Assembly: GCF_002150805.1 (NCBI RefSeq)
Contig: NZ_MTBA01000004.1
Coordinates: 1,100,095 to 1,164,094 of the forward strand
Origin: Oceanospirillum sanctuarii
GTDB taxonomy: Bacteria > Pseudomonadota > Gammaproteobacteria > Pseudomonadales > Halomonadaceae
Direction: 5' to 3'
DNA: 64,000 bases
Each line of letters starts with the position of its first letter. Within the stretch, counting starts at the first letter, position 1. Both the position numbers and the translations under genes were made by a program. Below the pieces are notes generated by a model, which was not told the DNA's origin, made no database searches, and was given only the letters and a program-made list of their open reading frames with translations. Positions 1-9,521 of the stretch are shown here, one piece after another.

Positions 1-202
1 TATGCGCACCGATACGCACCCCGTAAGAGGCACCGAACAGTACAAACCATGCAGAAGTGTAAAGAGTTGCTTCCTGAATCCAGATCACGCCGGTGTTAAA
101 TACGAAGCGCATAACCACTTCGGCAAATACCAGCAGGGTCATGGCGACCAGCAAGAGAGCAACGATGTTCTCTTCAAGTTTATGAATGAAACGTACAACC
201 AT
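1..202 (-). CDS. dctQ: TRAP transporter small permease, DctQ family (partial)
   Basis: This is the N-terminal part of a DctQ-type small membrane subunit of a tripartite ATP-independent periplasmic transporter; the gene continues beyond the left edge. The visible 67 codons start MVVRFIHKLEEN and then enter a hydrophobic helix (about residues 12-32). They continue with a W-I-Q-E-A segment and a second helix ending in VRIGAH, the conserved layout of this family. DctQ pairs with the large permease DctM and takes substrate from the periplasmic binding protein encoded just upstream. It lies about 245 bp downstream of dctP on the same strand, separated by a hairpin. The large permease would be expected to the left, outside the window. 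Confidence 0.88.
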   Translation of the reverse strand, partial: MVVRFIHKLEENIVALLLVAMTLLVFAEVVMRFVFNTGVIWIQEATLYTSAWFVLFGASYGVRIGAH

Positions 203-317
203 GATTTAACTCTCATCGTTTCGTGAGCAGGCTCTGTCCGGATTGATGCTGGATGGTAAAAAACCATCAACTGTCAGATAACGGGGTACAAAAGCCAAAG
301 AGGTGTGCGGGGGTTTT

Positions 318-353
318 AAAACACCACTGCCAGCGGGCTGACAGCGGTGTTTT
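318..353 (-). terminator. Hairpin between dctP and dctQ
   Basis: A 16-bp imperfect stem (318-333 with 338-353, some G-U pairs) closes a four-base loop. On the minus strand it ends in a short T run. It sits between dctP and dctQ in the direction of transcription, so it probably causes partial termination or protects the dctP mRNA end. That would give more binding protein than permease, as is common in TRAP operons. Confidence 0.6.
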
Positions 354-446
354 CTTCTCTACTACGCGCTTACGCTCTTAAAAAGAACCGAGCGCTACAA
401 CACAACTTACCGGAGCAGCGCGGGCCGATCCGGTAAGACAGGGTTG

Positions 447-1550
<1,104 letters not shown>

Positions 1551-1606
1551 CTAAACTTGCAAAGGCCAGCCCAAATGACTTTAAAGGCTGCGACCAACCT
1601 AACTAT

Positions 1607-1623
1607 TACAAGTAGAGTGCCAA
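1607..1623 (-). promoter_or_regulatory. Sigma-54-type promoter for dctP
   Basis: The minus strand reads TTGGCAC, five bases, then TTGTA. The GG and GT doublets have the ten-base spacing of the -24/-12 consensus (TTGGCACG-N4-TTGCW). The only core deviation is GT in place of GC at -12. Sigma-54 control of C4-dicarboxylate transporters through DctB/DctD is known in several proteobacteria. Confidence 0.65.
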
Positions 1624-1718
1624 CTTATTAAATTCTCATTAAAAACAAACAACCTATTGTTTTATAAGAACTTTTATCAGAAAGGAGAAAGCCTCAGCGT
1701 TCTTTAACCCGCTAATAC

Positions 1719-1736
1719 TGTGCGGTTTTTCGCACA
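1719..1736. promoter_or_regulatory. Inverted repeat TGTGCG-N6-CGCACA, DctD-like activator site
   Basis: This is a perfect 6-bp inverted repeat with a six-base spacer, about 100 bp upstream of the sigma-54 promoter of dctP. The half-sites resemble enhancer sites reported for the sigma-54 activator DctD. The assignment is inference from motif and position. Confidence 0.55.
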
Positions 1737-1784
1737 CCACATAATTAGATAGGCGGATACCCACCCAACCCTTTGGGAGAACTC

Positions 1785-1800
1785 TTAGACCTAGGTCTAA
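1785..1800. repeat. Perfect 16-bp palindrome TTAGACCTAGGTCTAA
   Basis: A perfect 16-bp palindrome lies between the two DctD-like repeats in the dctP/yrfG divergent region. It has no spacer and no T run, so it looks like a dimeric-protein operator rather than a terminator. I do not recognise the regulator. Confidence 0.6.
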
Positions 1801-1899
1801 GCCCTGTTGACGTAATGCGTCAAAATTCGGAGCTAAATTCCCCGCCTGAGGTCGATCCTGTCCGTTTCAACAGAGCGAAAAATTCACAGATCAGTAAAG

Positions 1900-1917
1900 T
1901 GTGCGGCATTTCACACA
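1900..1917. promoter_or_regulatory. Second DctD-like inverted repeat
   Basis: TGTGCG-N6-CACACA repeats the 1719-1736 site with one mismatch, about 180 bp further upstream. Two similar sites upstream of one sigma-54 promoter is the usual enhancer arrangement. A perfect 12-bp palindrome GTTAACGTTAAC follows at 1946-1957, with no function I can assign. Confidence 0.45.
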
Positions 1918-2073
1918 ACTCACGCAGCAGAGCCCCGCCATTGACGTTAACGTTAACCAATCGCATCCCCTTAACCACAGAAAACAAGCTTAAGAAATTG
2001 GCCTGCCCTTGAATTTCCATCCCTCTCCCCCATTGTTAGGTACATTCGGAACCCGATCAGCAATAGGCCCTCC

Positions 2074-2790
2074 ATGGCTCACGACTCAACACCGCAAGAA
2101 ATGACCGATCAGAAAGCGCCTAATCAGAAAGTTAGTACGCCAGACTGGCAAAAGATTGAAACCGTACTGCTGGATATGGATGGCACTCTGCTGGATCTGC
2201 ACTTTGACAGTCACTTCTGGCTGGAGCATCTGCCCAAGCGTTATGCCGAGCTGCATAAACTGGATGAAGCCAGCGCACAGGAATACGTGATTACAGAGAT
2301 CACTAAAGAGCAGGGCACACTGAACTGGTACAGCCTGGATTACTGGGCCAGCCACTTTAAGGTGGATATTGTTGCCCTGAAGAAAGAAGTGCAGCACCTG
2401 ATCGGCTTCCGCAGCGATGCTTTAGAGTTACTGAAGTTTCTGGAGAGTCATCAGGCTCAGGTGATTCTGGCCACCAATGCCGATCATCACAGTTTGGATA
2501 TCAAGTTACCTGTGACAGGACTTGATCAGTATGTGGATAAGATTGTCAGCTCAGCGGAACTGCAGATCGCTAAGGAAGATCCGGCGTTCTGGCAGGCCCT
2601 TAAGGAGAAGGTCGATTTTGATCCTGAAACGACTCTGCTGATTGATGATAACGAAACCGTGCTCGACTCCGCCCGGGAGTTTGGCATCCGTTATCTTTAC
2701 ACCATTATGCAACCGGATATGCGTTCACCGGAACGCACCCTGACCCGCTATCCCGGTGTCAGTCAGTTTTCGACCATCATCGACTCCTGA
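2074..2790 (+). CDS. yrfG: HAD-family hydrolase, YrfG-like GMP/IMP nucleotidase
   Basis: This is a 238-residue haloacid dehalogenase-type phosphatase. The catalytic DMDGT motif is at residues 34-38, with the first Asp as nucleophile. LATNAD supplies motif II, and LLIDDNETVL near the C-terminus is the Mg-binding acidic motif. E. coli YrfG acts on GMP and IMP, and the gene order yrfG-hslR-hslO-pckA matches E. coli, which supports the assignment. About 25 polar residues precede the usual start of the fold, so a later start is possible, although no clearly better in-frame ATG is seen. It heads a short plus-strand run with hslR. Confidence 0.85.
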   Translation: MAHDSTPQEMTDQKAPNQKVSTPDWQKIETVLLDMDGTLLDLHFDSHFWLEHLPKRYAELHKLDEASAQEYVITEITKEQGTLNWYSLDYWASHFKVDIVALKKEVQHLIGFRSDALELLKFLESHQAQVILATNADHHSLDIKLPVTGLDQYVDKIVSSAELQIAKEDPAFWQALKEKVDFDPETTLLIDDNETVLDSAREFGIRYLYTIMQPDMRSPERTLTRYPGVSQFSTIIDS

Positions 2791-2862
2791 ACAGAAACAG
2801 ATATAGATACAAAGACCTGCGACCTGTGGCCCGTACGCAAAGAGATTAATAAAGGTATATTG

Positions 2863-3264
2863 ATGAGCACACCGGAAACCAAAGTACGCCTCGACAAATG
2901 GCTCTGGGCGGCACGTTTCTTTAAAACCCGCGCTCTGGCGAAAAAAGCGATTGAAGGCGGTAAGGTGCATTACAACGGCGAGCGTTGCAAAAGCAGCAAG
3001 ATGGCTGAAGTCGGTGCCATGCTAACCCTGCCACAGGGCTGGGATGAGAAACGCATTGAGATTATCGCCCTGTCAGATCAGCGCCGTGGCGCACCGGAAG
3101 CGGCCCTTCTTTATAAAGAGACGGCAGAAAGTGTTAAAAAGCGGGAAGAAGAAGCTGAAAAACGCAAGCTGCTGAAATCTGCCCTCGGCGCACCGGAAAA
3201 CCGTCCGAATAAAAAGGACCGTCGCATGATCCATCGTTTCAAGCGGATCGACTCTGAACAGTAA
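2863..3264 (+). CDS. hslR: Ribosome-associated heat shock protein Hsp15
   Basis: This 133-residue S4-domain RNA-binding protein rescues stalled 50S subunits carrying nascent peptidyl-tRNA. The S4 core is at the N-terminus: VRLDKWLWAARFFKTR, then KAIEGGKVHYNGERCKSS. A long, strongly basic C-terminal tail follows, as in E. coli Hsp15 (also 133 residues). The ATG is preceded by AAAGGT; a TTG one codon earlier is less likely. It follows yrfG by about 70 bp and precedes hslO, the usual heat-shock neighbourhood. Confidence 0.93.
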   Translation: MSTPETKVRLDKWLWAARFFKTRALAKKAIEGGKVHYNGERCKSSKMAEVGAMLTLPQGWDEKRIEIIALSDQRRGAPEAALLYKETAESVKKREEEAEKRKLLKSALGAPENRPNKKDRRMIHRFKRIDSEQ

Positions 3265-3413
3265 ACGGCTCCGAACAGTAGACAACTCTGAACTACCGAT
3301 GGGTCTGAACTATAATGCTCTGAGCTATATGCTCCGAAAATAACAGAGCCCCCGGCCTTGTCCTTGCAGGCTTACGCCTCAGGAAAGGACTAACCCATTT
3401 TCCACAGAATCGG

Positions 3414-3440
3414 TTGTTTCAGTTGTATATATAGAAACAA
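3414..3440. promoter_or_regulatory. Inverted repeat upstream of hslO
   Basis: TTGTTTC and GAAACAA form a 7-bp inverted repeat around a 13-base AT-rich core containing GTATATATAG, which could be a -10 region. It lies about 80 bp upstream of the hslO start. It does not resemble the sigma-32 consensus. This is a candidate promoter with a symmetrical operator, not an identified site. Confidence 0.35.
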
Positions 3441-3522
3441 TAAAAGCAACAGATCCTGTAAACCGCACTAATCAGAAATACGGTGACCTGAAAGCCACCG
3501 ACATTACAGACAGAAGAGATTT

Positions 3523-4395
3523 ATGAGCCAATTCGATTTTATTCAGCGCTTTATTATTGATAACTCACCGGTTCGCGGCGAGATCGTTCGACTGAAAGAC
3601 AGCTTTCAGGAAGTGCTGGATAAGCACGATTACCCACCAGCTATCGAAAAACAGCTGGGTGAGATGCTGGCTGCTGTCGCGCTGTTGACCGCCATCGTCA
3701 AAGTGGATGGCATCCTGTCCCTTCAGGCTCGCGGTGCCGGAGCCTGCAGTCTTCTGATGGCAGAATCCAATCCCGGTGGTGACCTGCGCGCTATCGCTCG
3801 CTGGGAAGGCGATATCGGCGAGGCCAACAGCCTGCAAGAACTGATGGGGAACGGCCAACTGGTGATCACTATCGAACCCACCAACGGCAAGCGCTATCAG
3901 GGTATTATCTCTCTGGAACGTGAGACTCTGGCTCACTGCCTGGAGCAATATTTCGAACAATCAGAACAGCTGCCAAGCCGCCTCTGGCTGAACGTCACCG
4001 ACAAGGTTGCGTCAGGCTTTATGCTGCAGGCTCTCCCCTCTGAGCGCACCGAAGCCGATATCAACGCCTGGGAGCACGCGGTAAGTCTGGCAGAAACCCT
4101 GAAGGATGAAGAGATGGCTTCGCTGCCTTTTGAAGAGCTGCTGCATCGCCTGTACCATCAGGAAGAGGTGCGCATCTTCGAAGGCAGTCCACTGCGCTTC
4201 CAGTGCACCTGCTCAGAAGAGCGTGTGAAAAATGCTCTGGTCAGCATGGGCAAAGCTGAACTGAATGAAGTGATCAAAGAACGCGGCGCAGTTGAGAGTA
4301 AATGCCAGTTCTGTAACACCCTCTACAGCTTTAATGCTGCAGATATCGAAAGCCTGTTTGATGACCCGGAAGCACCATCCCCGGTGATCCACTAA
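3523..4395 (+). CDS. hslO: Redox-regulated chaperone Hsp33
   Basis: Hsp33 is a cytosolic holdase switched on by oxidation and unfolding. The 290-residue product has the N-terminal substrate-binding domain. Its C-terminal redox switch carries four zinc-binding cysteines at C228, C230, C261 and C264 in the diagnostic CxC...CxxC arrangement, so the switch is intact. The length is close to E. coli Hsp33 (292). The start ATG follows AGAAGAG. The gene is separated from hslR by about 260 bp and probably has its own promoter. A strong terminator follows. Confidence 0.95.
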   Translation: MSQFDFIQRFIIDNSPVRGEIVRLKDSFQEVLDKHDYPPAIEKQLGEMLAAVALLTAIVKVDGILSLQARGAGACSLLMAESNPGGDLRAIARWEGDIGEANSLQELMGNGQLVITIEPTNGKRYQGIISLERETLAHCLEQYFEQSEQLPSRLWLNVTDKVASGFMLQALPSERTEADINAWEHAVSLAETLKDEEMASLPFEELLHRLYHQEEVRIFEGSPLRFQCTCSEERVKNALVSMGKAELNEVIKERGAVESKCQFCNTLYSFNAADIESLFDDPEAPSPVIH

Positions 4396-4430
4396 TCCGT
4401 TAACCGGACACTAATTACTTATCGGGTTAG

Positions 4431-4466
4431 CAATAAAGCAGGAGGCAAATGCCTCCTGCTTTATTG
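4431..4466 (+). terminator. Terminator after hslO
   Basis: A 17-bp perfect stem (AATAAAGCAGGAGGC and its complement) with a very short loop lies 35 bp after the hslO stop. Its A/T-rich base makes it usable in both directions. Confidence 0.8.
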
Positions 4467-4576
4467 TTTGCTGACCCGTTTTCGGGTTTAATTCATGCTC
4501 TTCTGACCGCTTTTGAATCTTCTCTATATTGCGCGCCAAAAGAGTGCATTTTTCTTCGTTTTCTAACGATTATTTC

Positions 4577-4593
4577 TTGTAGTAAAACTACAA
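4577..4593. promoter_or_regulatory. HexR-type operator upstream of pckA
   Basis: TTGTAGTAAAACTACAA matches the palindromic HexR motif of gammaproteobacteria (TTGTARTWWWAYTACAA) at every position. HexR is the RpiR-family regulator of central carbon metabolism that responds to KDPG. Gluconeogenic genes, including pckA, are reported members of its regulon. The site is about 480 bp upstream of the pckA ATG, and no other plus-strand gene lies between. Confidence 0.7.
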
Positions 4594-4879
4594 AACTGCG
4601 AAAAACGCCTTCCGAAAACAGCTTTAAAAGTGAACATACGGTCAAAAAACAGACGACCGATCATTTTTTTATCACTCATTTCGAATTTATTTTGCTGAAG
4701 TTGCCCTTAGTAAGAACCTCTATCATTTAGAGCGTAAACCATCTTTAACACTGAAATTTCAGCGAAATACTCTAAAAACATCTGCGATTTTGTGTGCATC
4801 TGCATCAAGAATTTTGTTTTGTAACTGTTTTTCAGGATTTTCTTCCTGTTGGGGCTTCGCACACACCCGCTTTTTTTGC

Positions 4880-4885
4880 CATAAT
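4880..4885 (+). promoter_or_regulatory. Possible -10 element of pckA
   Basis: TTTTTTTGCCATAATACG contains CATAAT in an extended -10-like context about 185 bp upstream of pckA. No good -35 hexamer is visible at the right distance, which would fit an activator-dependent promoter. The start site is not certain. The rest of the 600-bp gap is AT-rich without a supported gene. Confidence 0.35.
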
Positions 4886-4978
4886 ACGCCCCTAAAAACC
4901 GCTTCCGCAGGCAGACTGCTTTTTGGATATTTTCCGGAAACGACACGACCTGAGAGGAACGGTTTTTTTGATACCCGC

Positions 4979-5027
4979 TTGGTAATTTGCCCGCTTTGGT
5001 AAATTTACTCTTGGTAAGTTTGCCCGG
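4979..5027 (+). repeat. Three direct repeats in the pckA leader
   Basis: Three imperfect copies of TTGGTAA-N0-1-TTTGCCCGG start at 4979, 4996 and 5011, a period of about 16 bases. They end about 40 bases before the pckA ATG. They would lie in the mRNA leader if transcription starts upstream. No known family is recognised. Confidence 0.6.
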
Positions 5028-5069
5028 TTTGATAGTAGTTGATCGGCTGGAGCCGAAGGACACAAGTAA

Positions 5070-6626
5070 ATGACGACATCGATTGACGATAGCTCTGTAA
5101 TGACGTTCACCAACCTCAGCACTGCTGAATTGGTTCAAATGGCTGTTCAACGTAAAGAAGGCGAACTGGCCAGCAACGGAGCTTTGGTAGTATCTACTGG
5201 CCACCGCACCGGCCGCTCTCCAATGGATCGTTTCATTGTTGAAGAGCCTAGCACTGCAGACCTGATCGAATGGGGCGCAATCAACCGTCCGTTCGACGCA
5301 GCAAAATTCGACGCTCTGTGGGACCGAGTAGAAGAGTATCTGACTCAGAAAGATACTTTTGTCTCCGAGCTGCATGTTGGTGCCGATCCGGAGCACTACC
5401 TGCCGATCCGTGTTACCACTGAAACTGCGTGGCACAACCTGTTTGGCCGCACCCTGTTTGTTCGTCCTGACGAATTCAACCCGAAAAACAAGGGTGAGTG
5501 GCAGATCATGAACGCGCCTCAGTTCACTTGTGAACCTGAGCGTGACGGCACCAACTCCGACGGTACCGTAATCATCAACTTTGCTAAGCGCAAAGTACTT
5601 CTGGCTGGCATGCAGTATGCTGGTGAGATGAAAAAAGCGATGTTCTCTGTGCAGAACTTCCTGCTGCCTGAAAAAGACGTTCTGCCGATGCACTGCTCTG
5701 CAAACGTTGGCGAAGATGGCGAAACAACTCTGTTCTTCGGTCTGTCCGGCACCGGTAAGACCACCCTGTCTGCAGACCCTGAGCGTTACCTGATCGGTGA
5801 TGACGAGCACGGCTGGGGCAAAGGCGTTGTATTCAACATCGAAGGCGGCTGCTACGCGAAATGTATCGACCTGTCTCAGAAAAACGAGCCAGTAATCTGG
5901 GACGCGATTAAGTTCGGTTCCGTACTGGAAAACGTTGTTCTGGATGGCAACAAGACTCCGGATTACACCGACGTAAGCCTGACTCAGAACACCCGTGCAG
6001 CCTACCCGCTGGAGCACATCGAAAAACGTGTTCTGGAAAACCGCGCTGGCGAGCCTAAAGCAATCGTATTCCTGACCTGTGACCTGACGGGTGTACTGCC
6101 TCCTGTTTCTGTTCTGTCCAAAGAAGCAGCGGCTTACCACTTCCTGTCCGGTTACACCGCTCTGGTAGGTTCTACCGAAATGGGTTCCGGTGGCGGCATC
6201 AAGTCCACCTTCTCTACCTGCTTCGGCGCACCTTTCTTCCCACGTCCTGCAGCTGAGTACGCTGAGCTCCTGATCAAGCGTATCGAAGAATTTGGTTCTA
6301 AAGTGTATCTGGTTAACACTGGCTGGACCGGCGGTTCATACGGTGAAGGTCAGCGCTTCAGCATCCCAACTACCCGTGGCATCATCTCTGCAATTCAGAA
6401 TGGCGCACTGGAAGATGTTGAAACAGTTCAGCTGGAAGGCATCAACCTGGCTGTACCTACCGAGGTACCAGGCGTTGAAACCAACCTGCTGCAACCTCGT
6501 GGCACTTGGGCTAACGCTGAAAGCTATGATGCGGCAGCTAAAGAGCTGGCAGCTAAATTCGTTGAAAACTTCAAGAAGTTCAACGATGTGGACGAAGCGA
6601 TCATCGCTGCAGGTCCTCAGCTGTAA
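5070..6626 (+). CDS. pckA: Phosphoenolpyruvate carboxykinase (ATP)
   Basis: PckA converts oxaloacetate plus ATP to PEP and CO2, the first committed step of gluconeogenesis from C4 acids. The 518-residue sequence carries the kinase-1a loop GLSGTGKTT (residues 224-232), followed by [18 protein letters not shown] with the Mg/Mn-binding residues. TGRSPMDRF lies near the N-terminus and [12 protein letters not shown] toward the C-terminus. It is slightly shorter than E. coli Pck (540) but complete. GAAGGA precedes the ATG. A dicarboxylate-type TRAP system nearby and a HexR-type site upstream fit growth on organic acids. Confidence 0.97.
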   Translation: MTTSIDDSSVMTFTNLSTAELVQMAVQRKEGELASNGALVVSTGHRTGRSPMDRFIVEEPSTADLIEWGAINRPFDAAKFDALWDRVEEYLTQKDTFVSELHVGADPEHYLPIRVTTETAWHNLFGRTLFVRPDEFNPKNKGEWQIMNAPQFTCEPERDGTNSDGTVIINFAKRKVLLAGMQYAGEMKKAMFSVQNFLLPEKDVLPMHCSANVGEDGETTLFFGLSGTGKTTLSADPERYLIGDDEHGWGKGVVFNIEGGCYAKCIDLSQKNEPVIWDAIKFGSVLENVVLDGNKTPDYTDVSLTQNTRAAYPLEHIEKRVLENRAGEPKAIVFLTCDLTGVLPPVSVLSKEAAAYHFLSGYTALVGSTEMGSGGGIKSTFSTCFGAPFFPRPAAEYAELLIKRIEEFGSKVYLVNTGWTGGSYGEGQRFSIPTTRGIISAIQNGALEDVETVQLEGINLAVPTEVPGVETNLLQPRGTWANAESYDAAAKELAAKFVENFKKFNDVDEAIIAAGPQL

Positions 6627-6665
6627 GATCCGTTTCCGGCTGTTTGATCAGCCGGCGGATTCCAG

Positions 6666-6698
6666 AAAAAGGCGAACACTCCAGTGTTCGCCTTTTTT
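6666..6698. terminator. Terminator after pckA
   Basis: AAAAAGGCGAACACT pairs with AGTGTTCGCCTTTTTT over about 15 bp with a two-base centre, about 40 bp after the pckA stop. Its A and T tails make it potentially bidirectional. Confidence 0.85.
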
Positions 6699-6792
6699 GC
6701 TTTCCAGGGCAGAGTGAACCATAAGCGTTGCAGATCGTTACTCCGGTTCTACATTTTTTTGCCAGAAAAATTTTGCCCCAAACCTCACCTTA

Positions 6793-6808
6793 CTGTATAA
6801 AATCACAG
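6793..6808. promoter_or_regulatory. LexA-like box upstream of tex
   Basis: CTGTATAAAATCACAG fits the CTGT-N8-ACAG core of the gammaproteobacterial LexA box, with TA before it as in the extended consensus. It lies about 127 bp upstream of tex in a 236-bp stretch without genes. tex is not a classical SOS gene, so chance occurrence is possible. Confidence 0.4.
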
Positions 6809-6934
6809 CTTAATTTTTTAGCGATATCAATTCGTTAGCGGATAAACTTTAGCCCATTCATTTTTCATTCGGGCTGTCCGGCTCCGCCTGCGTACCGATA
6901 CCCCAAATTCAAGACAGAATAGAGAGTTGTCTTC

Positions 6935-9277
6935 ATGGATCAGATCTCCCAACGTATTGCCGATGAACTCAGCGTCAAACAGACTCAGGTCAGCGCTGCC
7001 GTAGCCCTTTTGGATGAAGGCTCAACCGTTCCCTTTATCGCGCGATACCGTAAAGAGGTCACCGGTGGTCTGGACGATACCCAGCTGCGTAACCTTGAAG
7101 AACGCCTGCGCTATCTGCGCGAACTGGAAGACCGTCGCAGCACGGTTCTGAAAAGCATCGACGATCAGGGCAAACTGTCCGACGAGCTGAAAGCTGACAT
7201 TCTCGCAGCAGAAACCAAAACCCGTCTGGAAGATCTCTACCTGCCTTATAAGCCTAAGCGCCGAACCAAGGCACAGATTGCCCGCGAAGCCGGTCTTGAG
7301 CCTCTGGCTGATCTGCTGTTTAGCAATCCGGAAACGGATCCACAGACTGCCGCCGAAGATTACCTCAACGCCGACGCCGGTATTACAGATACCAAAGCGG
7401 CGCTGGACGGGGCTAAACAGATTCTGATGGAACGCTTCAGTGAAGACGCCAGCCTGCTGGATACCCTGCGTACCAAACTCTGGCAGCAGGGCGAACTTCA
7501 GTCCCGCGTGGTTCCCGGTCAGGAACAGGCCGGTGAAAAATTCAGCGATTACTTTGAACACAACGAAGCGGTCAGCAAAACACCATCCCACCGTGCGCTG
7601 GCGATGTTCCGAGGCCGTAACGAAGGAGCCCTGCAGCTGGCCATCGTTCTGCCTGAAGCGGAAGAGCTCAAGATTCATCCCTGCGAGGAGATTATCGCCC
7701 GTCATTTCGGTATCGAAGATCAGAAGCGCCCGGCAGATACCTGGCTGAAAGAGGTGGTGCGCTGGACATGGCGCGTTAAGCTGCTGACCCATATCGAAAC
7801 CGAACTTATGACCCGACTGCGTGAAGCTGCTGAAGCGGAAGCGATCAAGGTATTTGCCGGCAACCTGAAGGACCTGCTGCTGGCAGCTCCTGCAGGCCCC
7901 CGCGCTACTCTGGGTCTCGACCCGGGCCTGCGCACCGGTGTTAAGGTTGCGGTTGTTGATCACACCGGCAAACTACTGGATCACAGCACCATTTACCCTC
8001 ACGCACCGAAGAATCAGTGGCGTGAATCCTTGGCCGTGCTGGCAGCACTGGTCAGCAAATACGATGTCGATCTGATCAGTATCGGTAACGGCACTGCATC
8101 CCGTGAAACCGATAAACTGGCTGGCGATCTGGTTAAGCTGATCAAGGATCGCAAAGTCAGCAAGATTATGGTGAGCGAAGCCGGTGCTTCGGTTTACTCC
8201 GCATCTGAGCTCGCCGCAAAAGAGTTCCCGGATCTGGATGTGAGCATCCGCGGTGCGGTATCCATTGCCCGTCGCCTGCAGGACCCTCTGGCAGAGCTGG
8301 TGAAGATCGATCCGAAATCGATCGGTGTAGGCCAGTACCAGCACGACGTTTCCCAGACTCAGCTGGCCCGCAGCCTTGAAGCCGTTGTGGAAGACTGTGT
8401 AAACGCTGTTGGCGTGGATGTAAATACAGCCTCGGTGGCACTGCTCAACCGGGTATCCGGTCTTAACGCCACTCTGGCTCAGAACATCATCAGCTACCGC
8501 GATGAGAACGGCACCTTTAACAGCCGCACCGATCTGAAAAAAGTCGCCCGTCTTGGCCCGAAAGCCTTTGAACAGTGCGCCGGTTTCCTGCGTATTATGC
8601 AGGGTAAGAACCCGCTGGACGCCTCTGCGGTTCACCCGGAAGCCTACCCTGTGGTGAAAAAGATTGCTGAAAACAGTGGTCGAAAAGTGGATAGCCTGAT
8701 CGGTGATTCCGGCTTCCTGAAGGGAGTTAATCCGGCGGAATACACCGATGAAAACTTTGGTCTGCCAACGGTAACTGACATTCTGAAAGAGTTGGACAAG
8801 CCGGGTCGTGACCCTCGCCCTGAGTTTAAAGCGGCCGAGTTTATGGAAGGCGTTGAAGAGATCAGTGATCTTAAGCCGGGCATGATTCTGGAAGGCTCCG
8901 TCACCAACGTTACCAACTTTGGTGCTTTTGTCGATGTGGGTGTGCATCAGGATGGTCTGGTGCATATCTCTGCGCTGTCCAACACCTTTGTGGAAGACCC
9001 GCGTACCGTGGTGAAAGCGGGTGATATTGTGCAGGTTAAGGTGATCGATGTGGATCAGCAGCGCCGCCGTATCGCGCTGTCGATGCGCCTGAACGACGAA
9101 CCGGAAGCACAACAAAGCCACAGTGGTGCCGGTAACGATAAAGGCCGAGGCCGTAATTACTCCTCTGCGAACCAAAATAAACGGGGTCAGAGCGGTAAAG
9201 ATCAGGGTGGCCAAAATGGTGGTATGGGTACATTAGGAATGTTGCTTGCCCAAGCACAGCAAAAACAGCGAAAATAG
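6935..9277 (+). CDS. tex: Transcription accessory protein Tex
   Basis: Tex is a conserved nucleic-acid-binding protein that acts with the transcription machinery. The 780-residue product has the usual domain order: an N-terminal helical region ([16 protein letters not shown] and [15 protein letters not shown] motifs), a YqgF/RNase H-like fold beginning at [15 protein letters not shown], helix-hairpin-helix motifs ([19 protein letters not shown]) and a C-terminal S1 domain at about residues 645-718 ([20 protein letters not shown]). The tail after S1 is rich in Gly, Gln and Asn. A single gene with its own promoter region and terminator. Confidence 0.96.
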   Translation: MDQISQRIADELSVKQTQVSAAVALLDEGSTVPFIARYRKEVTGGLDDTQLRNLEERLRYLRELEDRRSTVLKSIDDQGKLSDELKADILAAETKTRLEDLYLPYKPKRRTKAQIAREAGLEPLADLLFSNPETDPQTAAEDYLNADAGITDTKAALDGAKQILMERFSEDASLLDTLRTKLWQQGELQSRVVPGQEQAGEKFSDYFEHNEAVSKTPSHRALAMFRGRNEGALQLAIVLPEAEELKIHPCEEIIARHFGIEDQKRPADTWLKEVVRWTWRVKLLTHIETELMTRLREAAEAEAIKVFAGNLKDLLLAAPAGPRATLGLDPGLRTGVKVAVVDHTGKLLDHSTIYPHAPKNQWRESLAVLAALVSKYDVDLISIGNGTASRETDKLAGDLVKLIKDRKVSKIMVSEAGASVYSASELAAKEFPDLDVSIRGAVSIARRLQDPLAELVKIDPKSIGVGQYQHDVSQTQLARSLEAVVEDCVNAVGVDVNTASVALLNRVSGLNATLAQNIISYRDENGTFNSRTDLKKVARLGPKAFEQCAGFLRIMQGKNPLDASAVHPEAYPVVKKIAENSGRKVDSLIGDSGFLKGVNPAEYTDENFGLPTVTDILKELDKPGRDPRPEFKAAEFMEGVEEISDLKPGMILEGSVTNVTNFGAFVDVGVHQDGLVHISALSNTFVEDPRTVVKAGDIVQVKVIDVDQQRRRIALSMRLNDEPEAQQSHSGAGNDKGRGRNYSSANQNKRGQSGKDQGGQNGGMGTLGMLLAQAQQKQRK

Positions 9278-9359
9278 CGCCATTAAAGTATCCTGACAAA
9301 AGCAGTCGGGATTGCTGTCGACTCATTTTGGCAGCTTAACTTTTTGACGACACCGCTTG

Positions 9360-9402
9360 AAGCCTGATTCTGCGCCCCCATATTGGCAGATCAGGCTTTT
9401 TT
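9360..9402 (+). terminator. Terminator after tex
   Basis: AAGCCTGATTCTGC pairs with GCAGATCAGGCTT (one bulge) across a 12-base loop, followed by a T run, about 80 bp after the tex stop. Confidence 0.8.
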
Positions 9403-9521
9403 CGACTGGCAAAGGCCGGTTTGTTGCAGATGAATCCGCTGTTAGCTCACCTCCCAAAGAGCTTAATAGCGACTGAACGCTTTATGCGCCGGCCCCGCCG
9501 GTTGGTATTAGGGGAAGCACC

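Noticed and set aside
4449..4730. A 93-codon plus-strand frame after hslO
   Set aside because: It begins inside the hslO terminator and covers the HexR-type site; no ribosome site.
4707..6140. A 477-codon minus-strand frame over pckA
   Set aside because: It overlaps the certain pckA coding sequence and its composition follows the opposite strand; no ribosome site or family.
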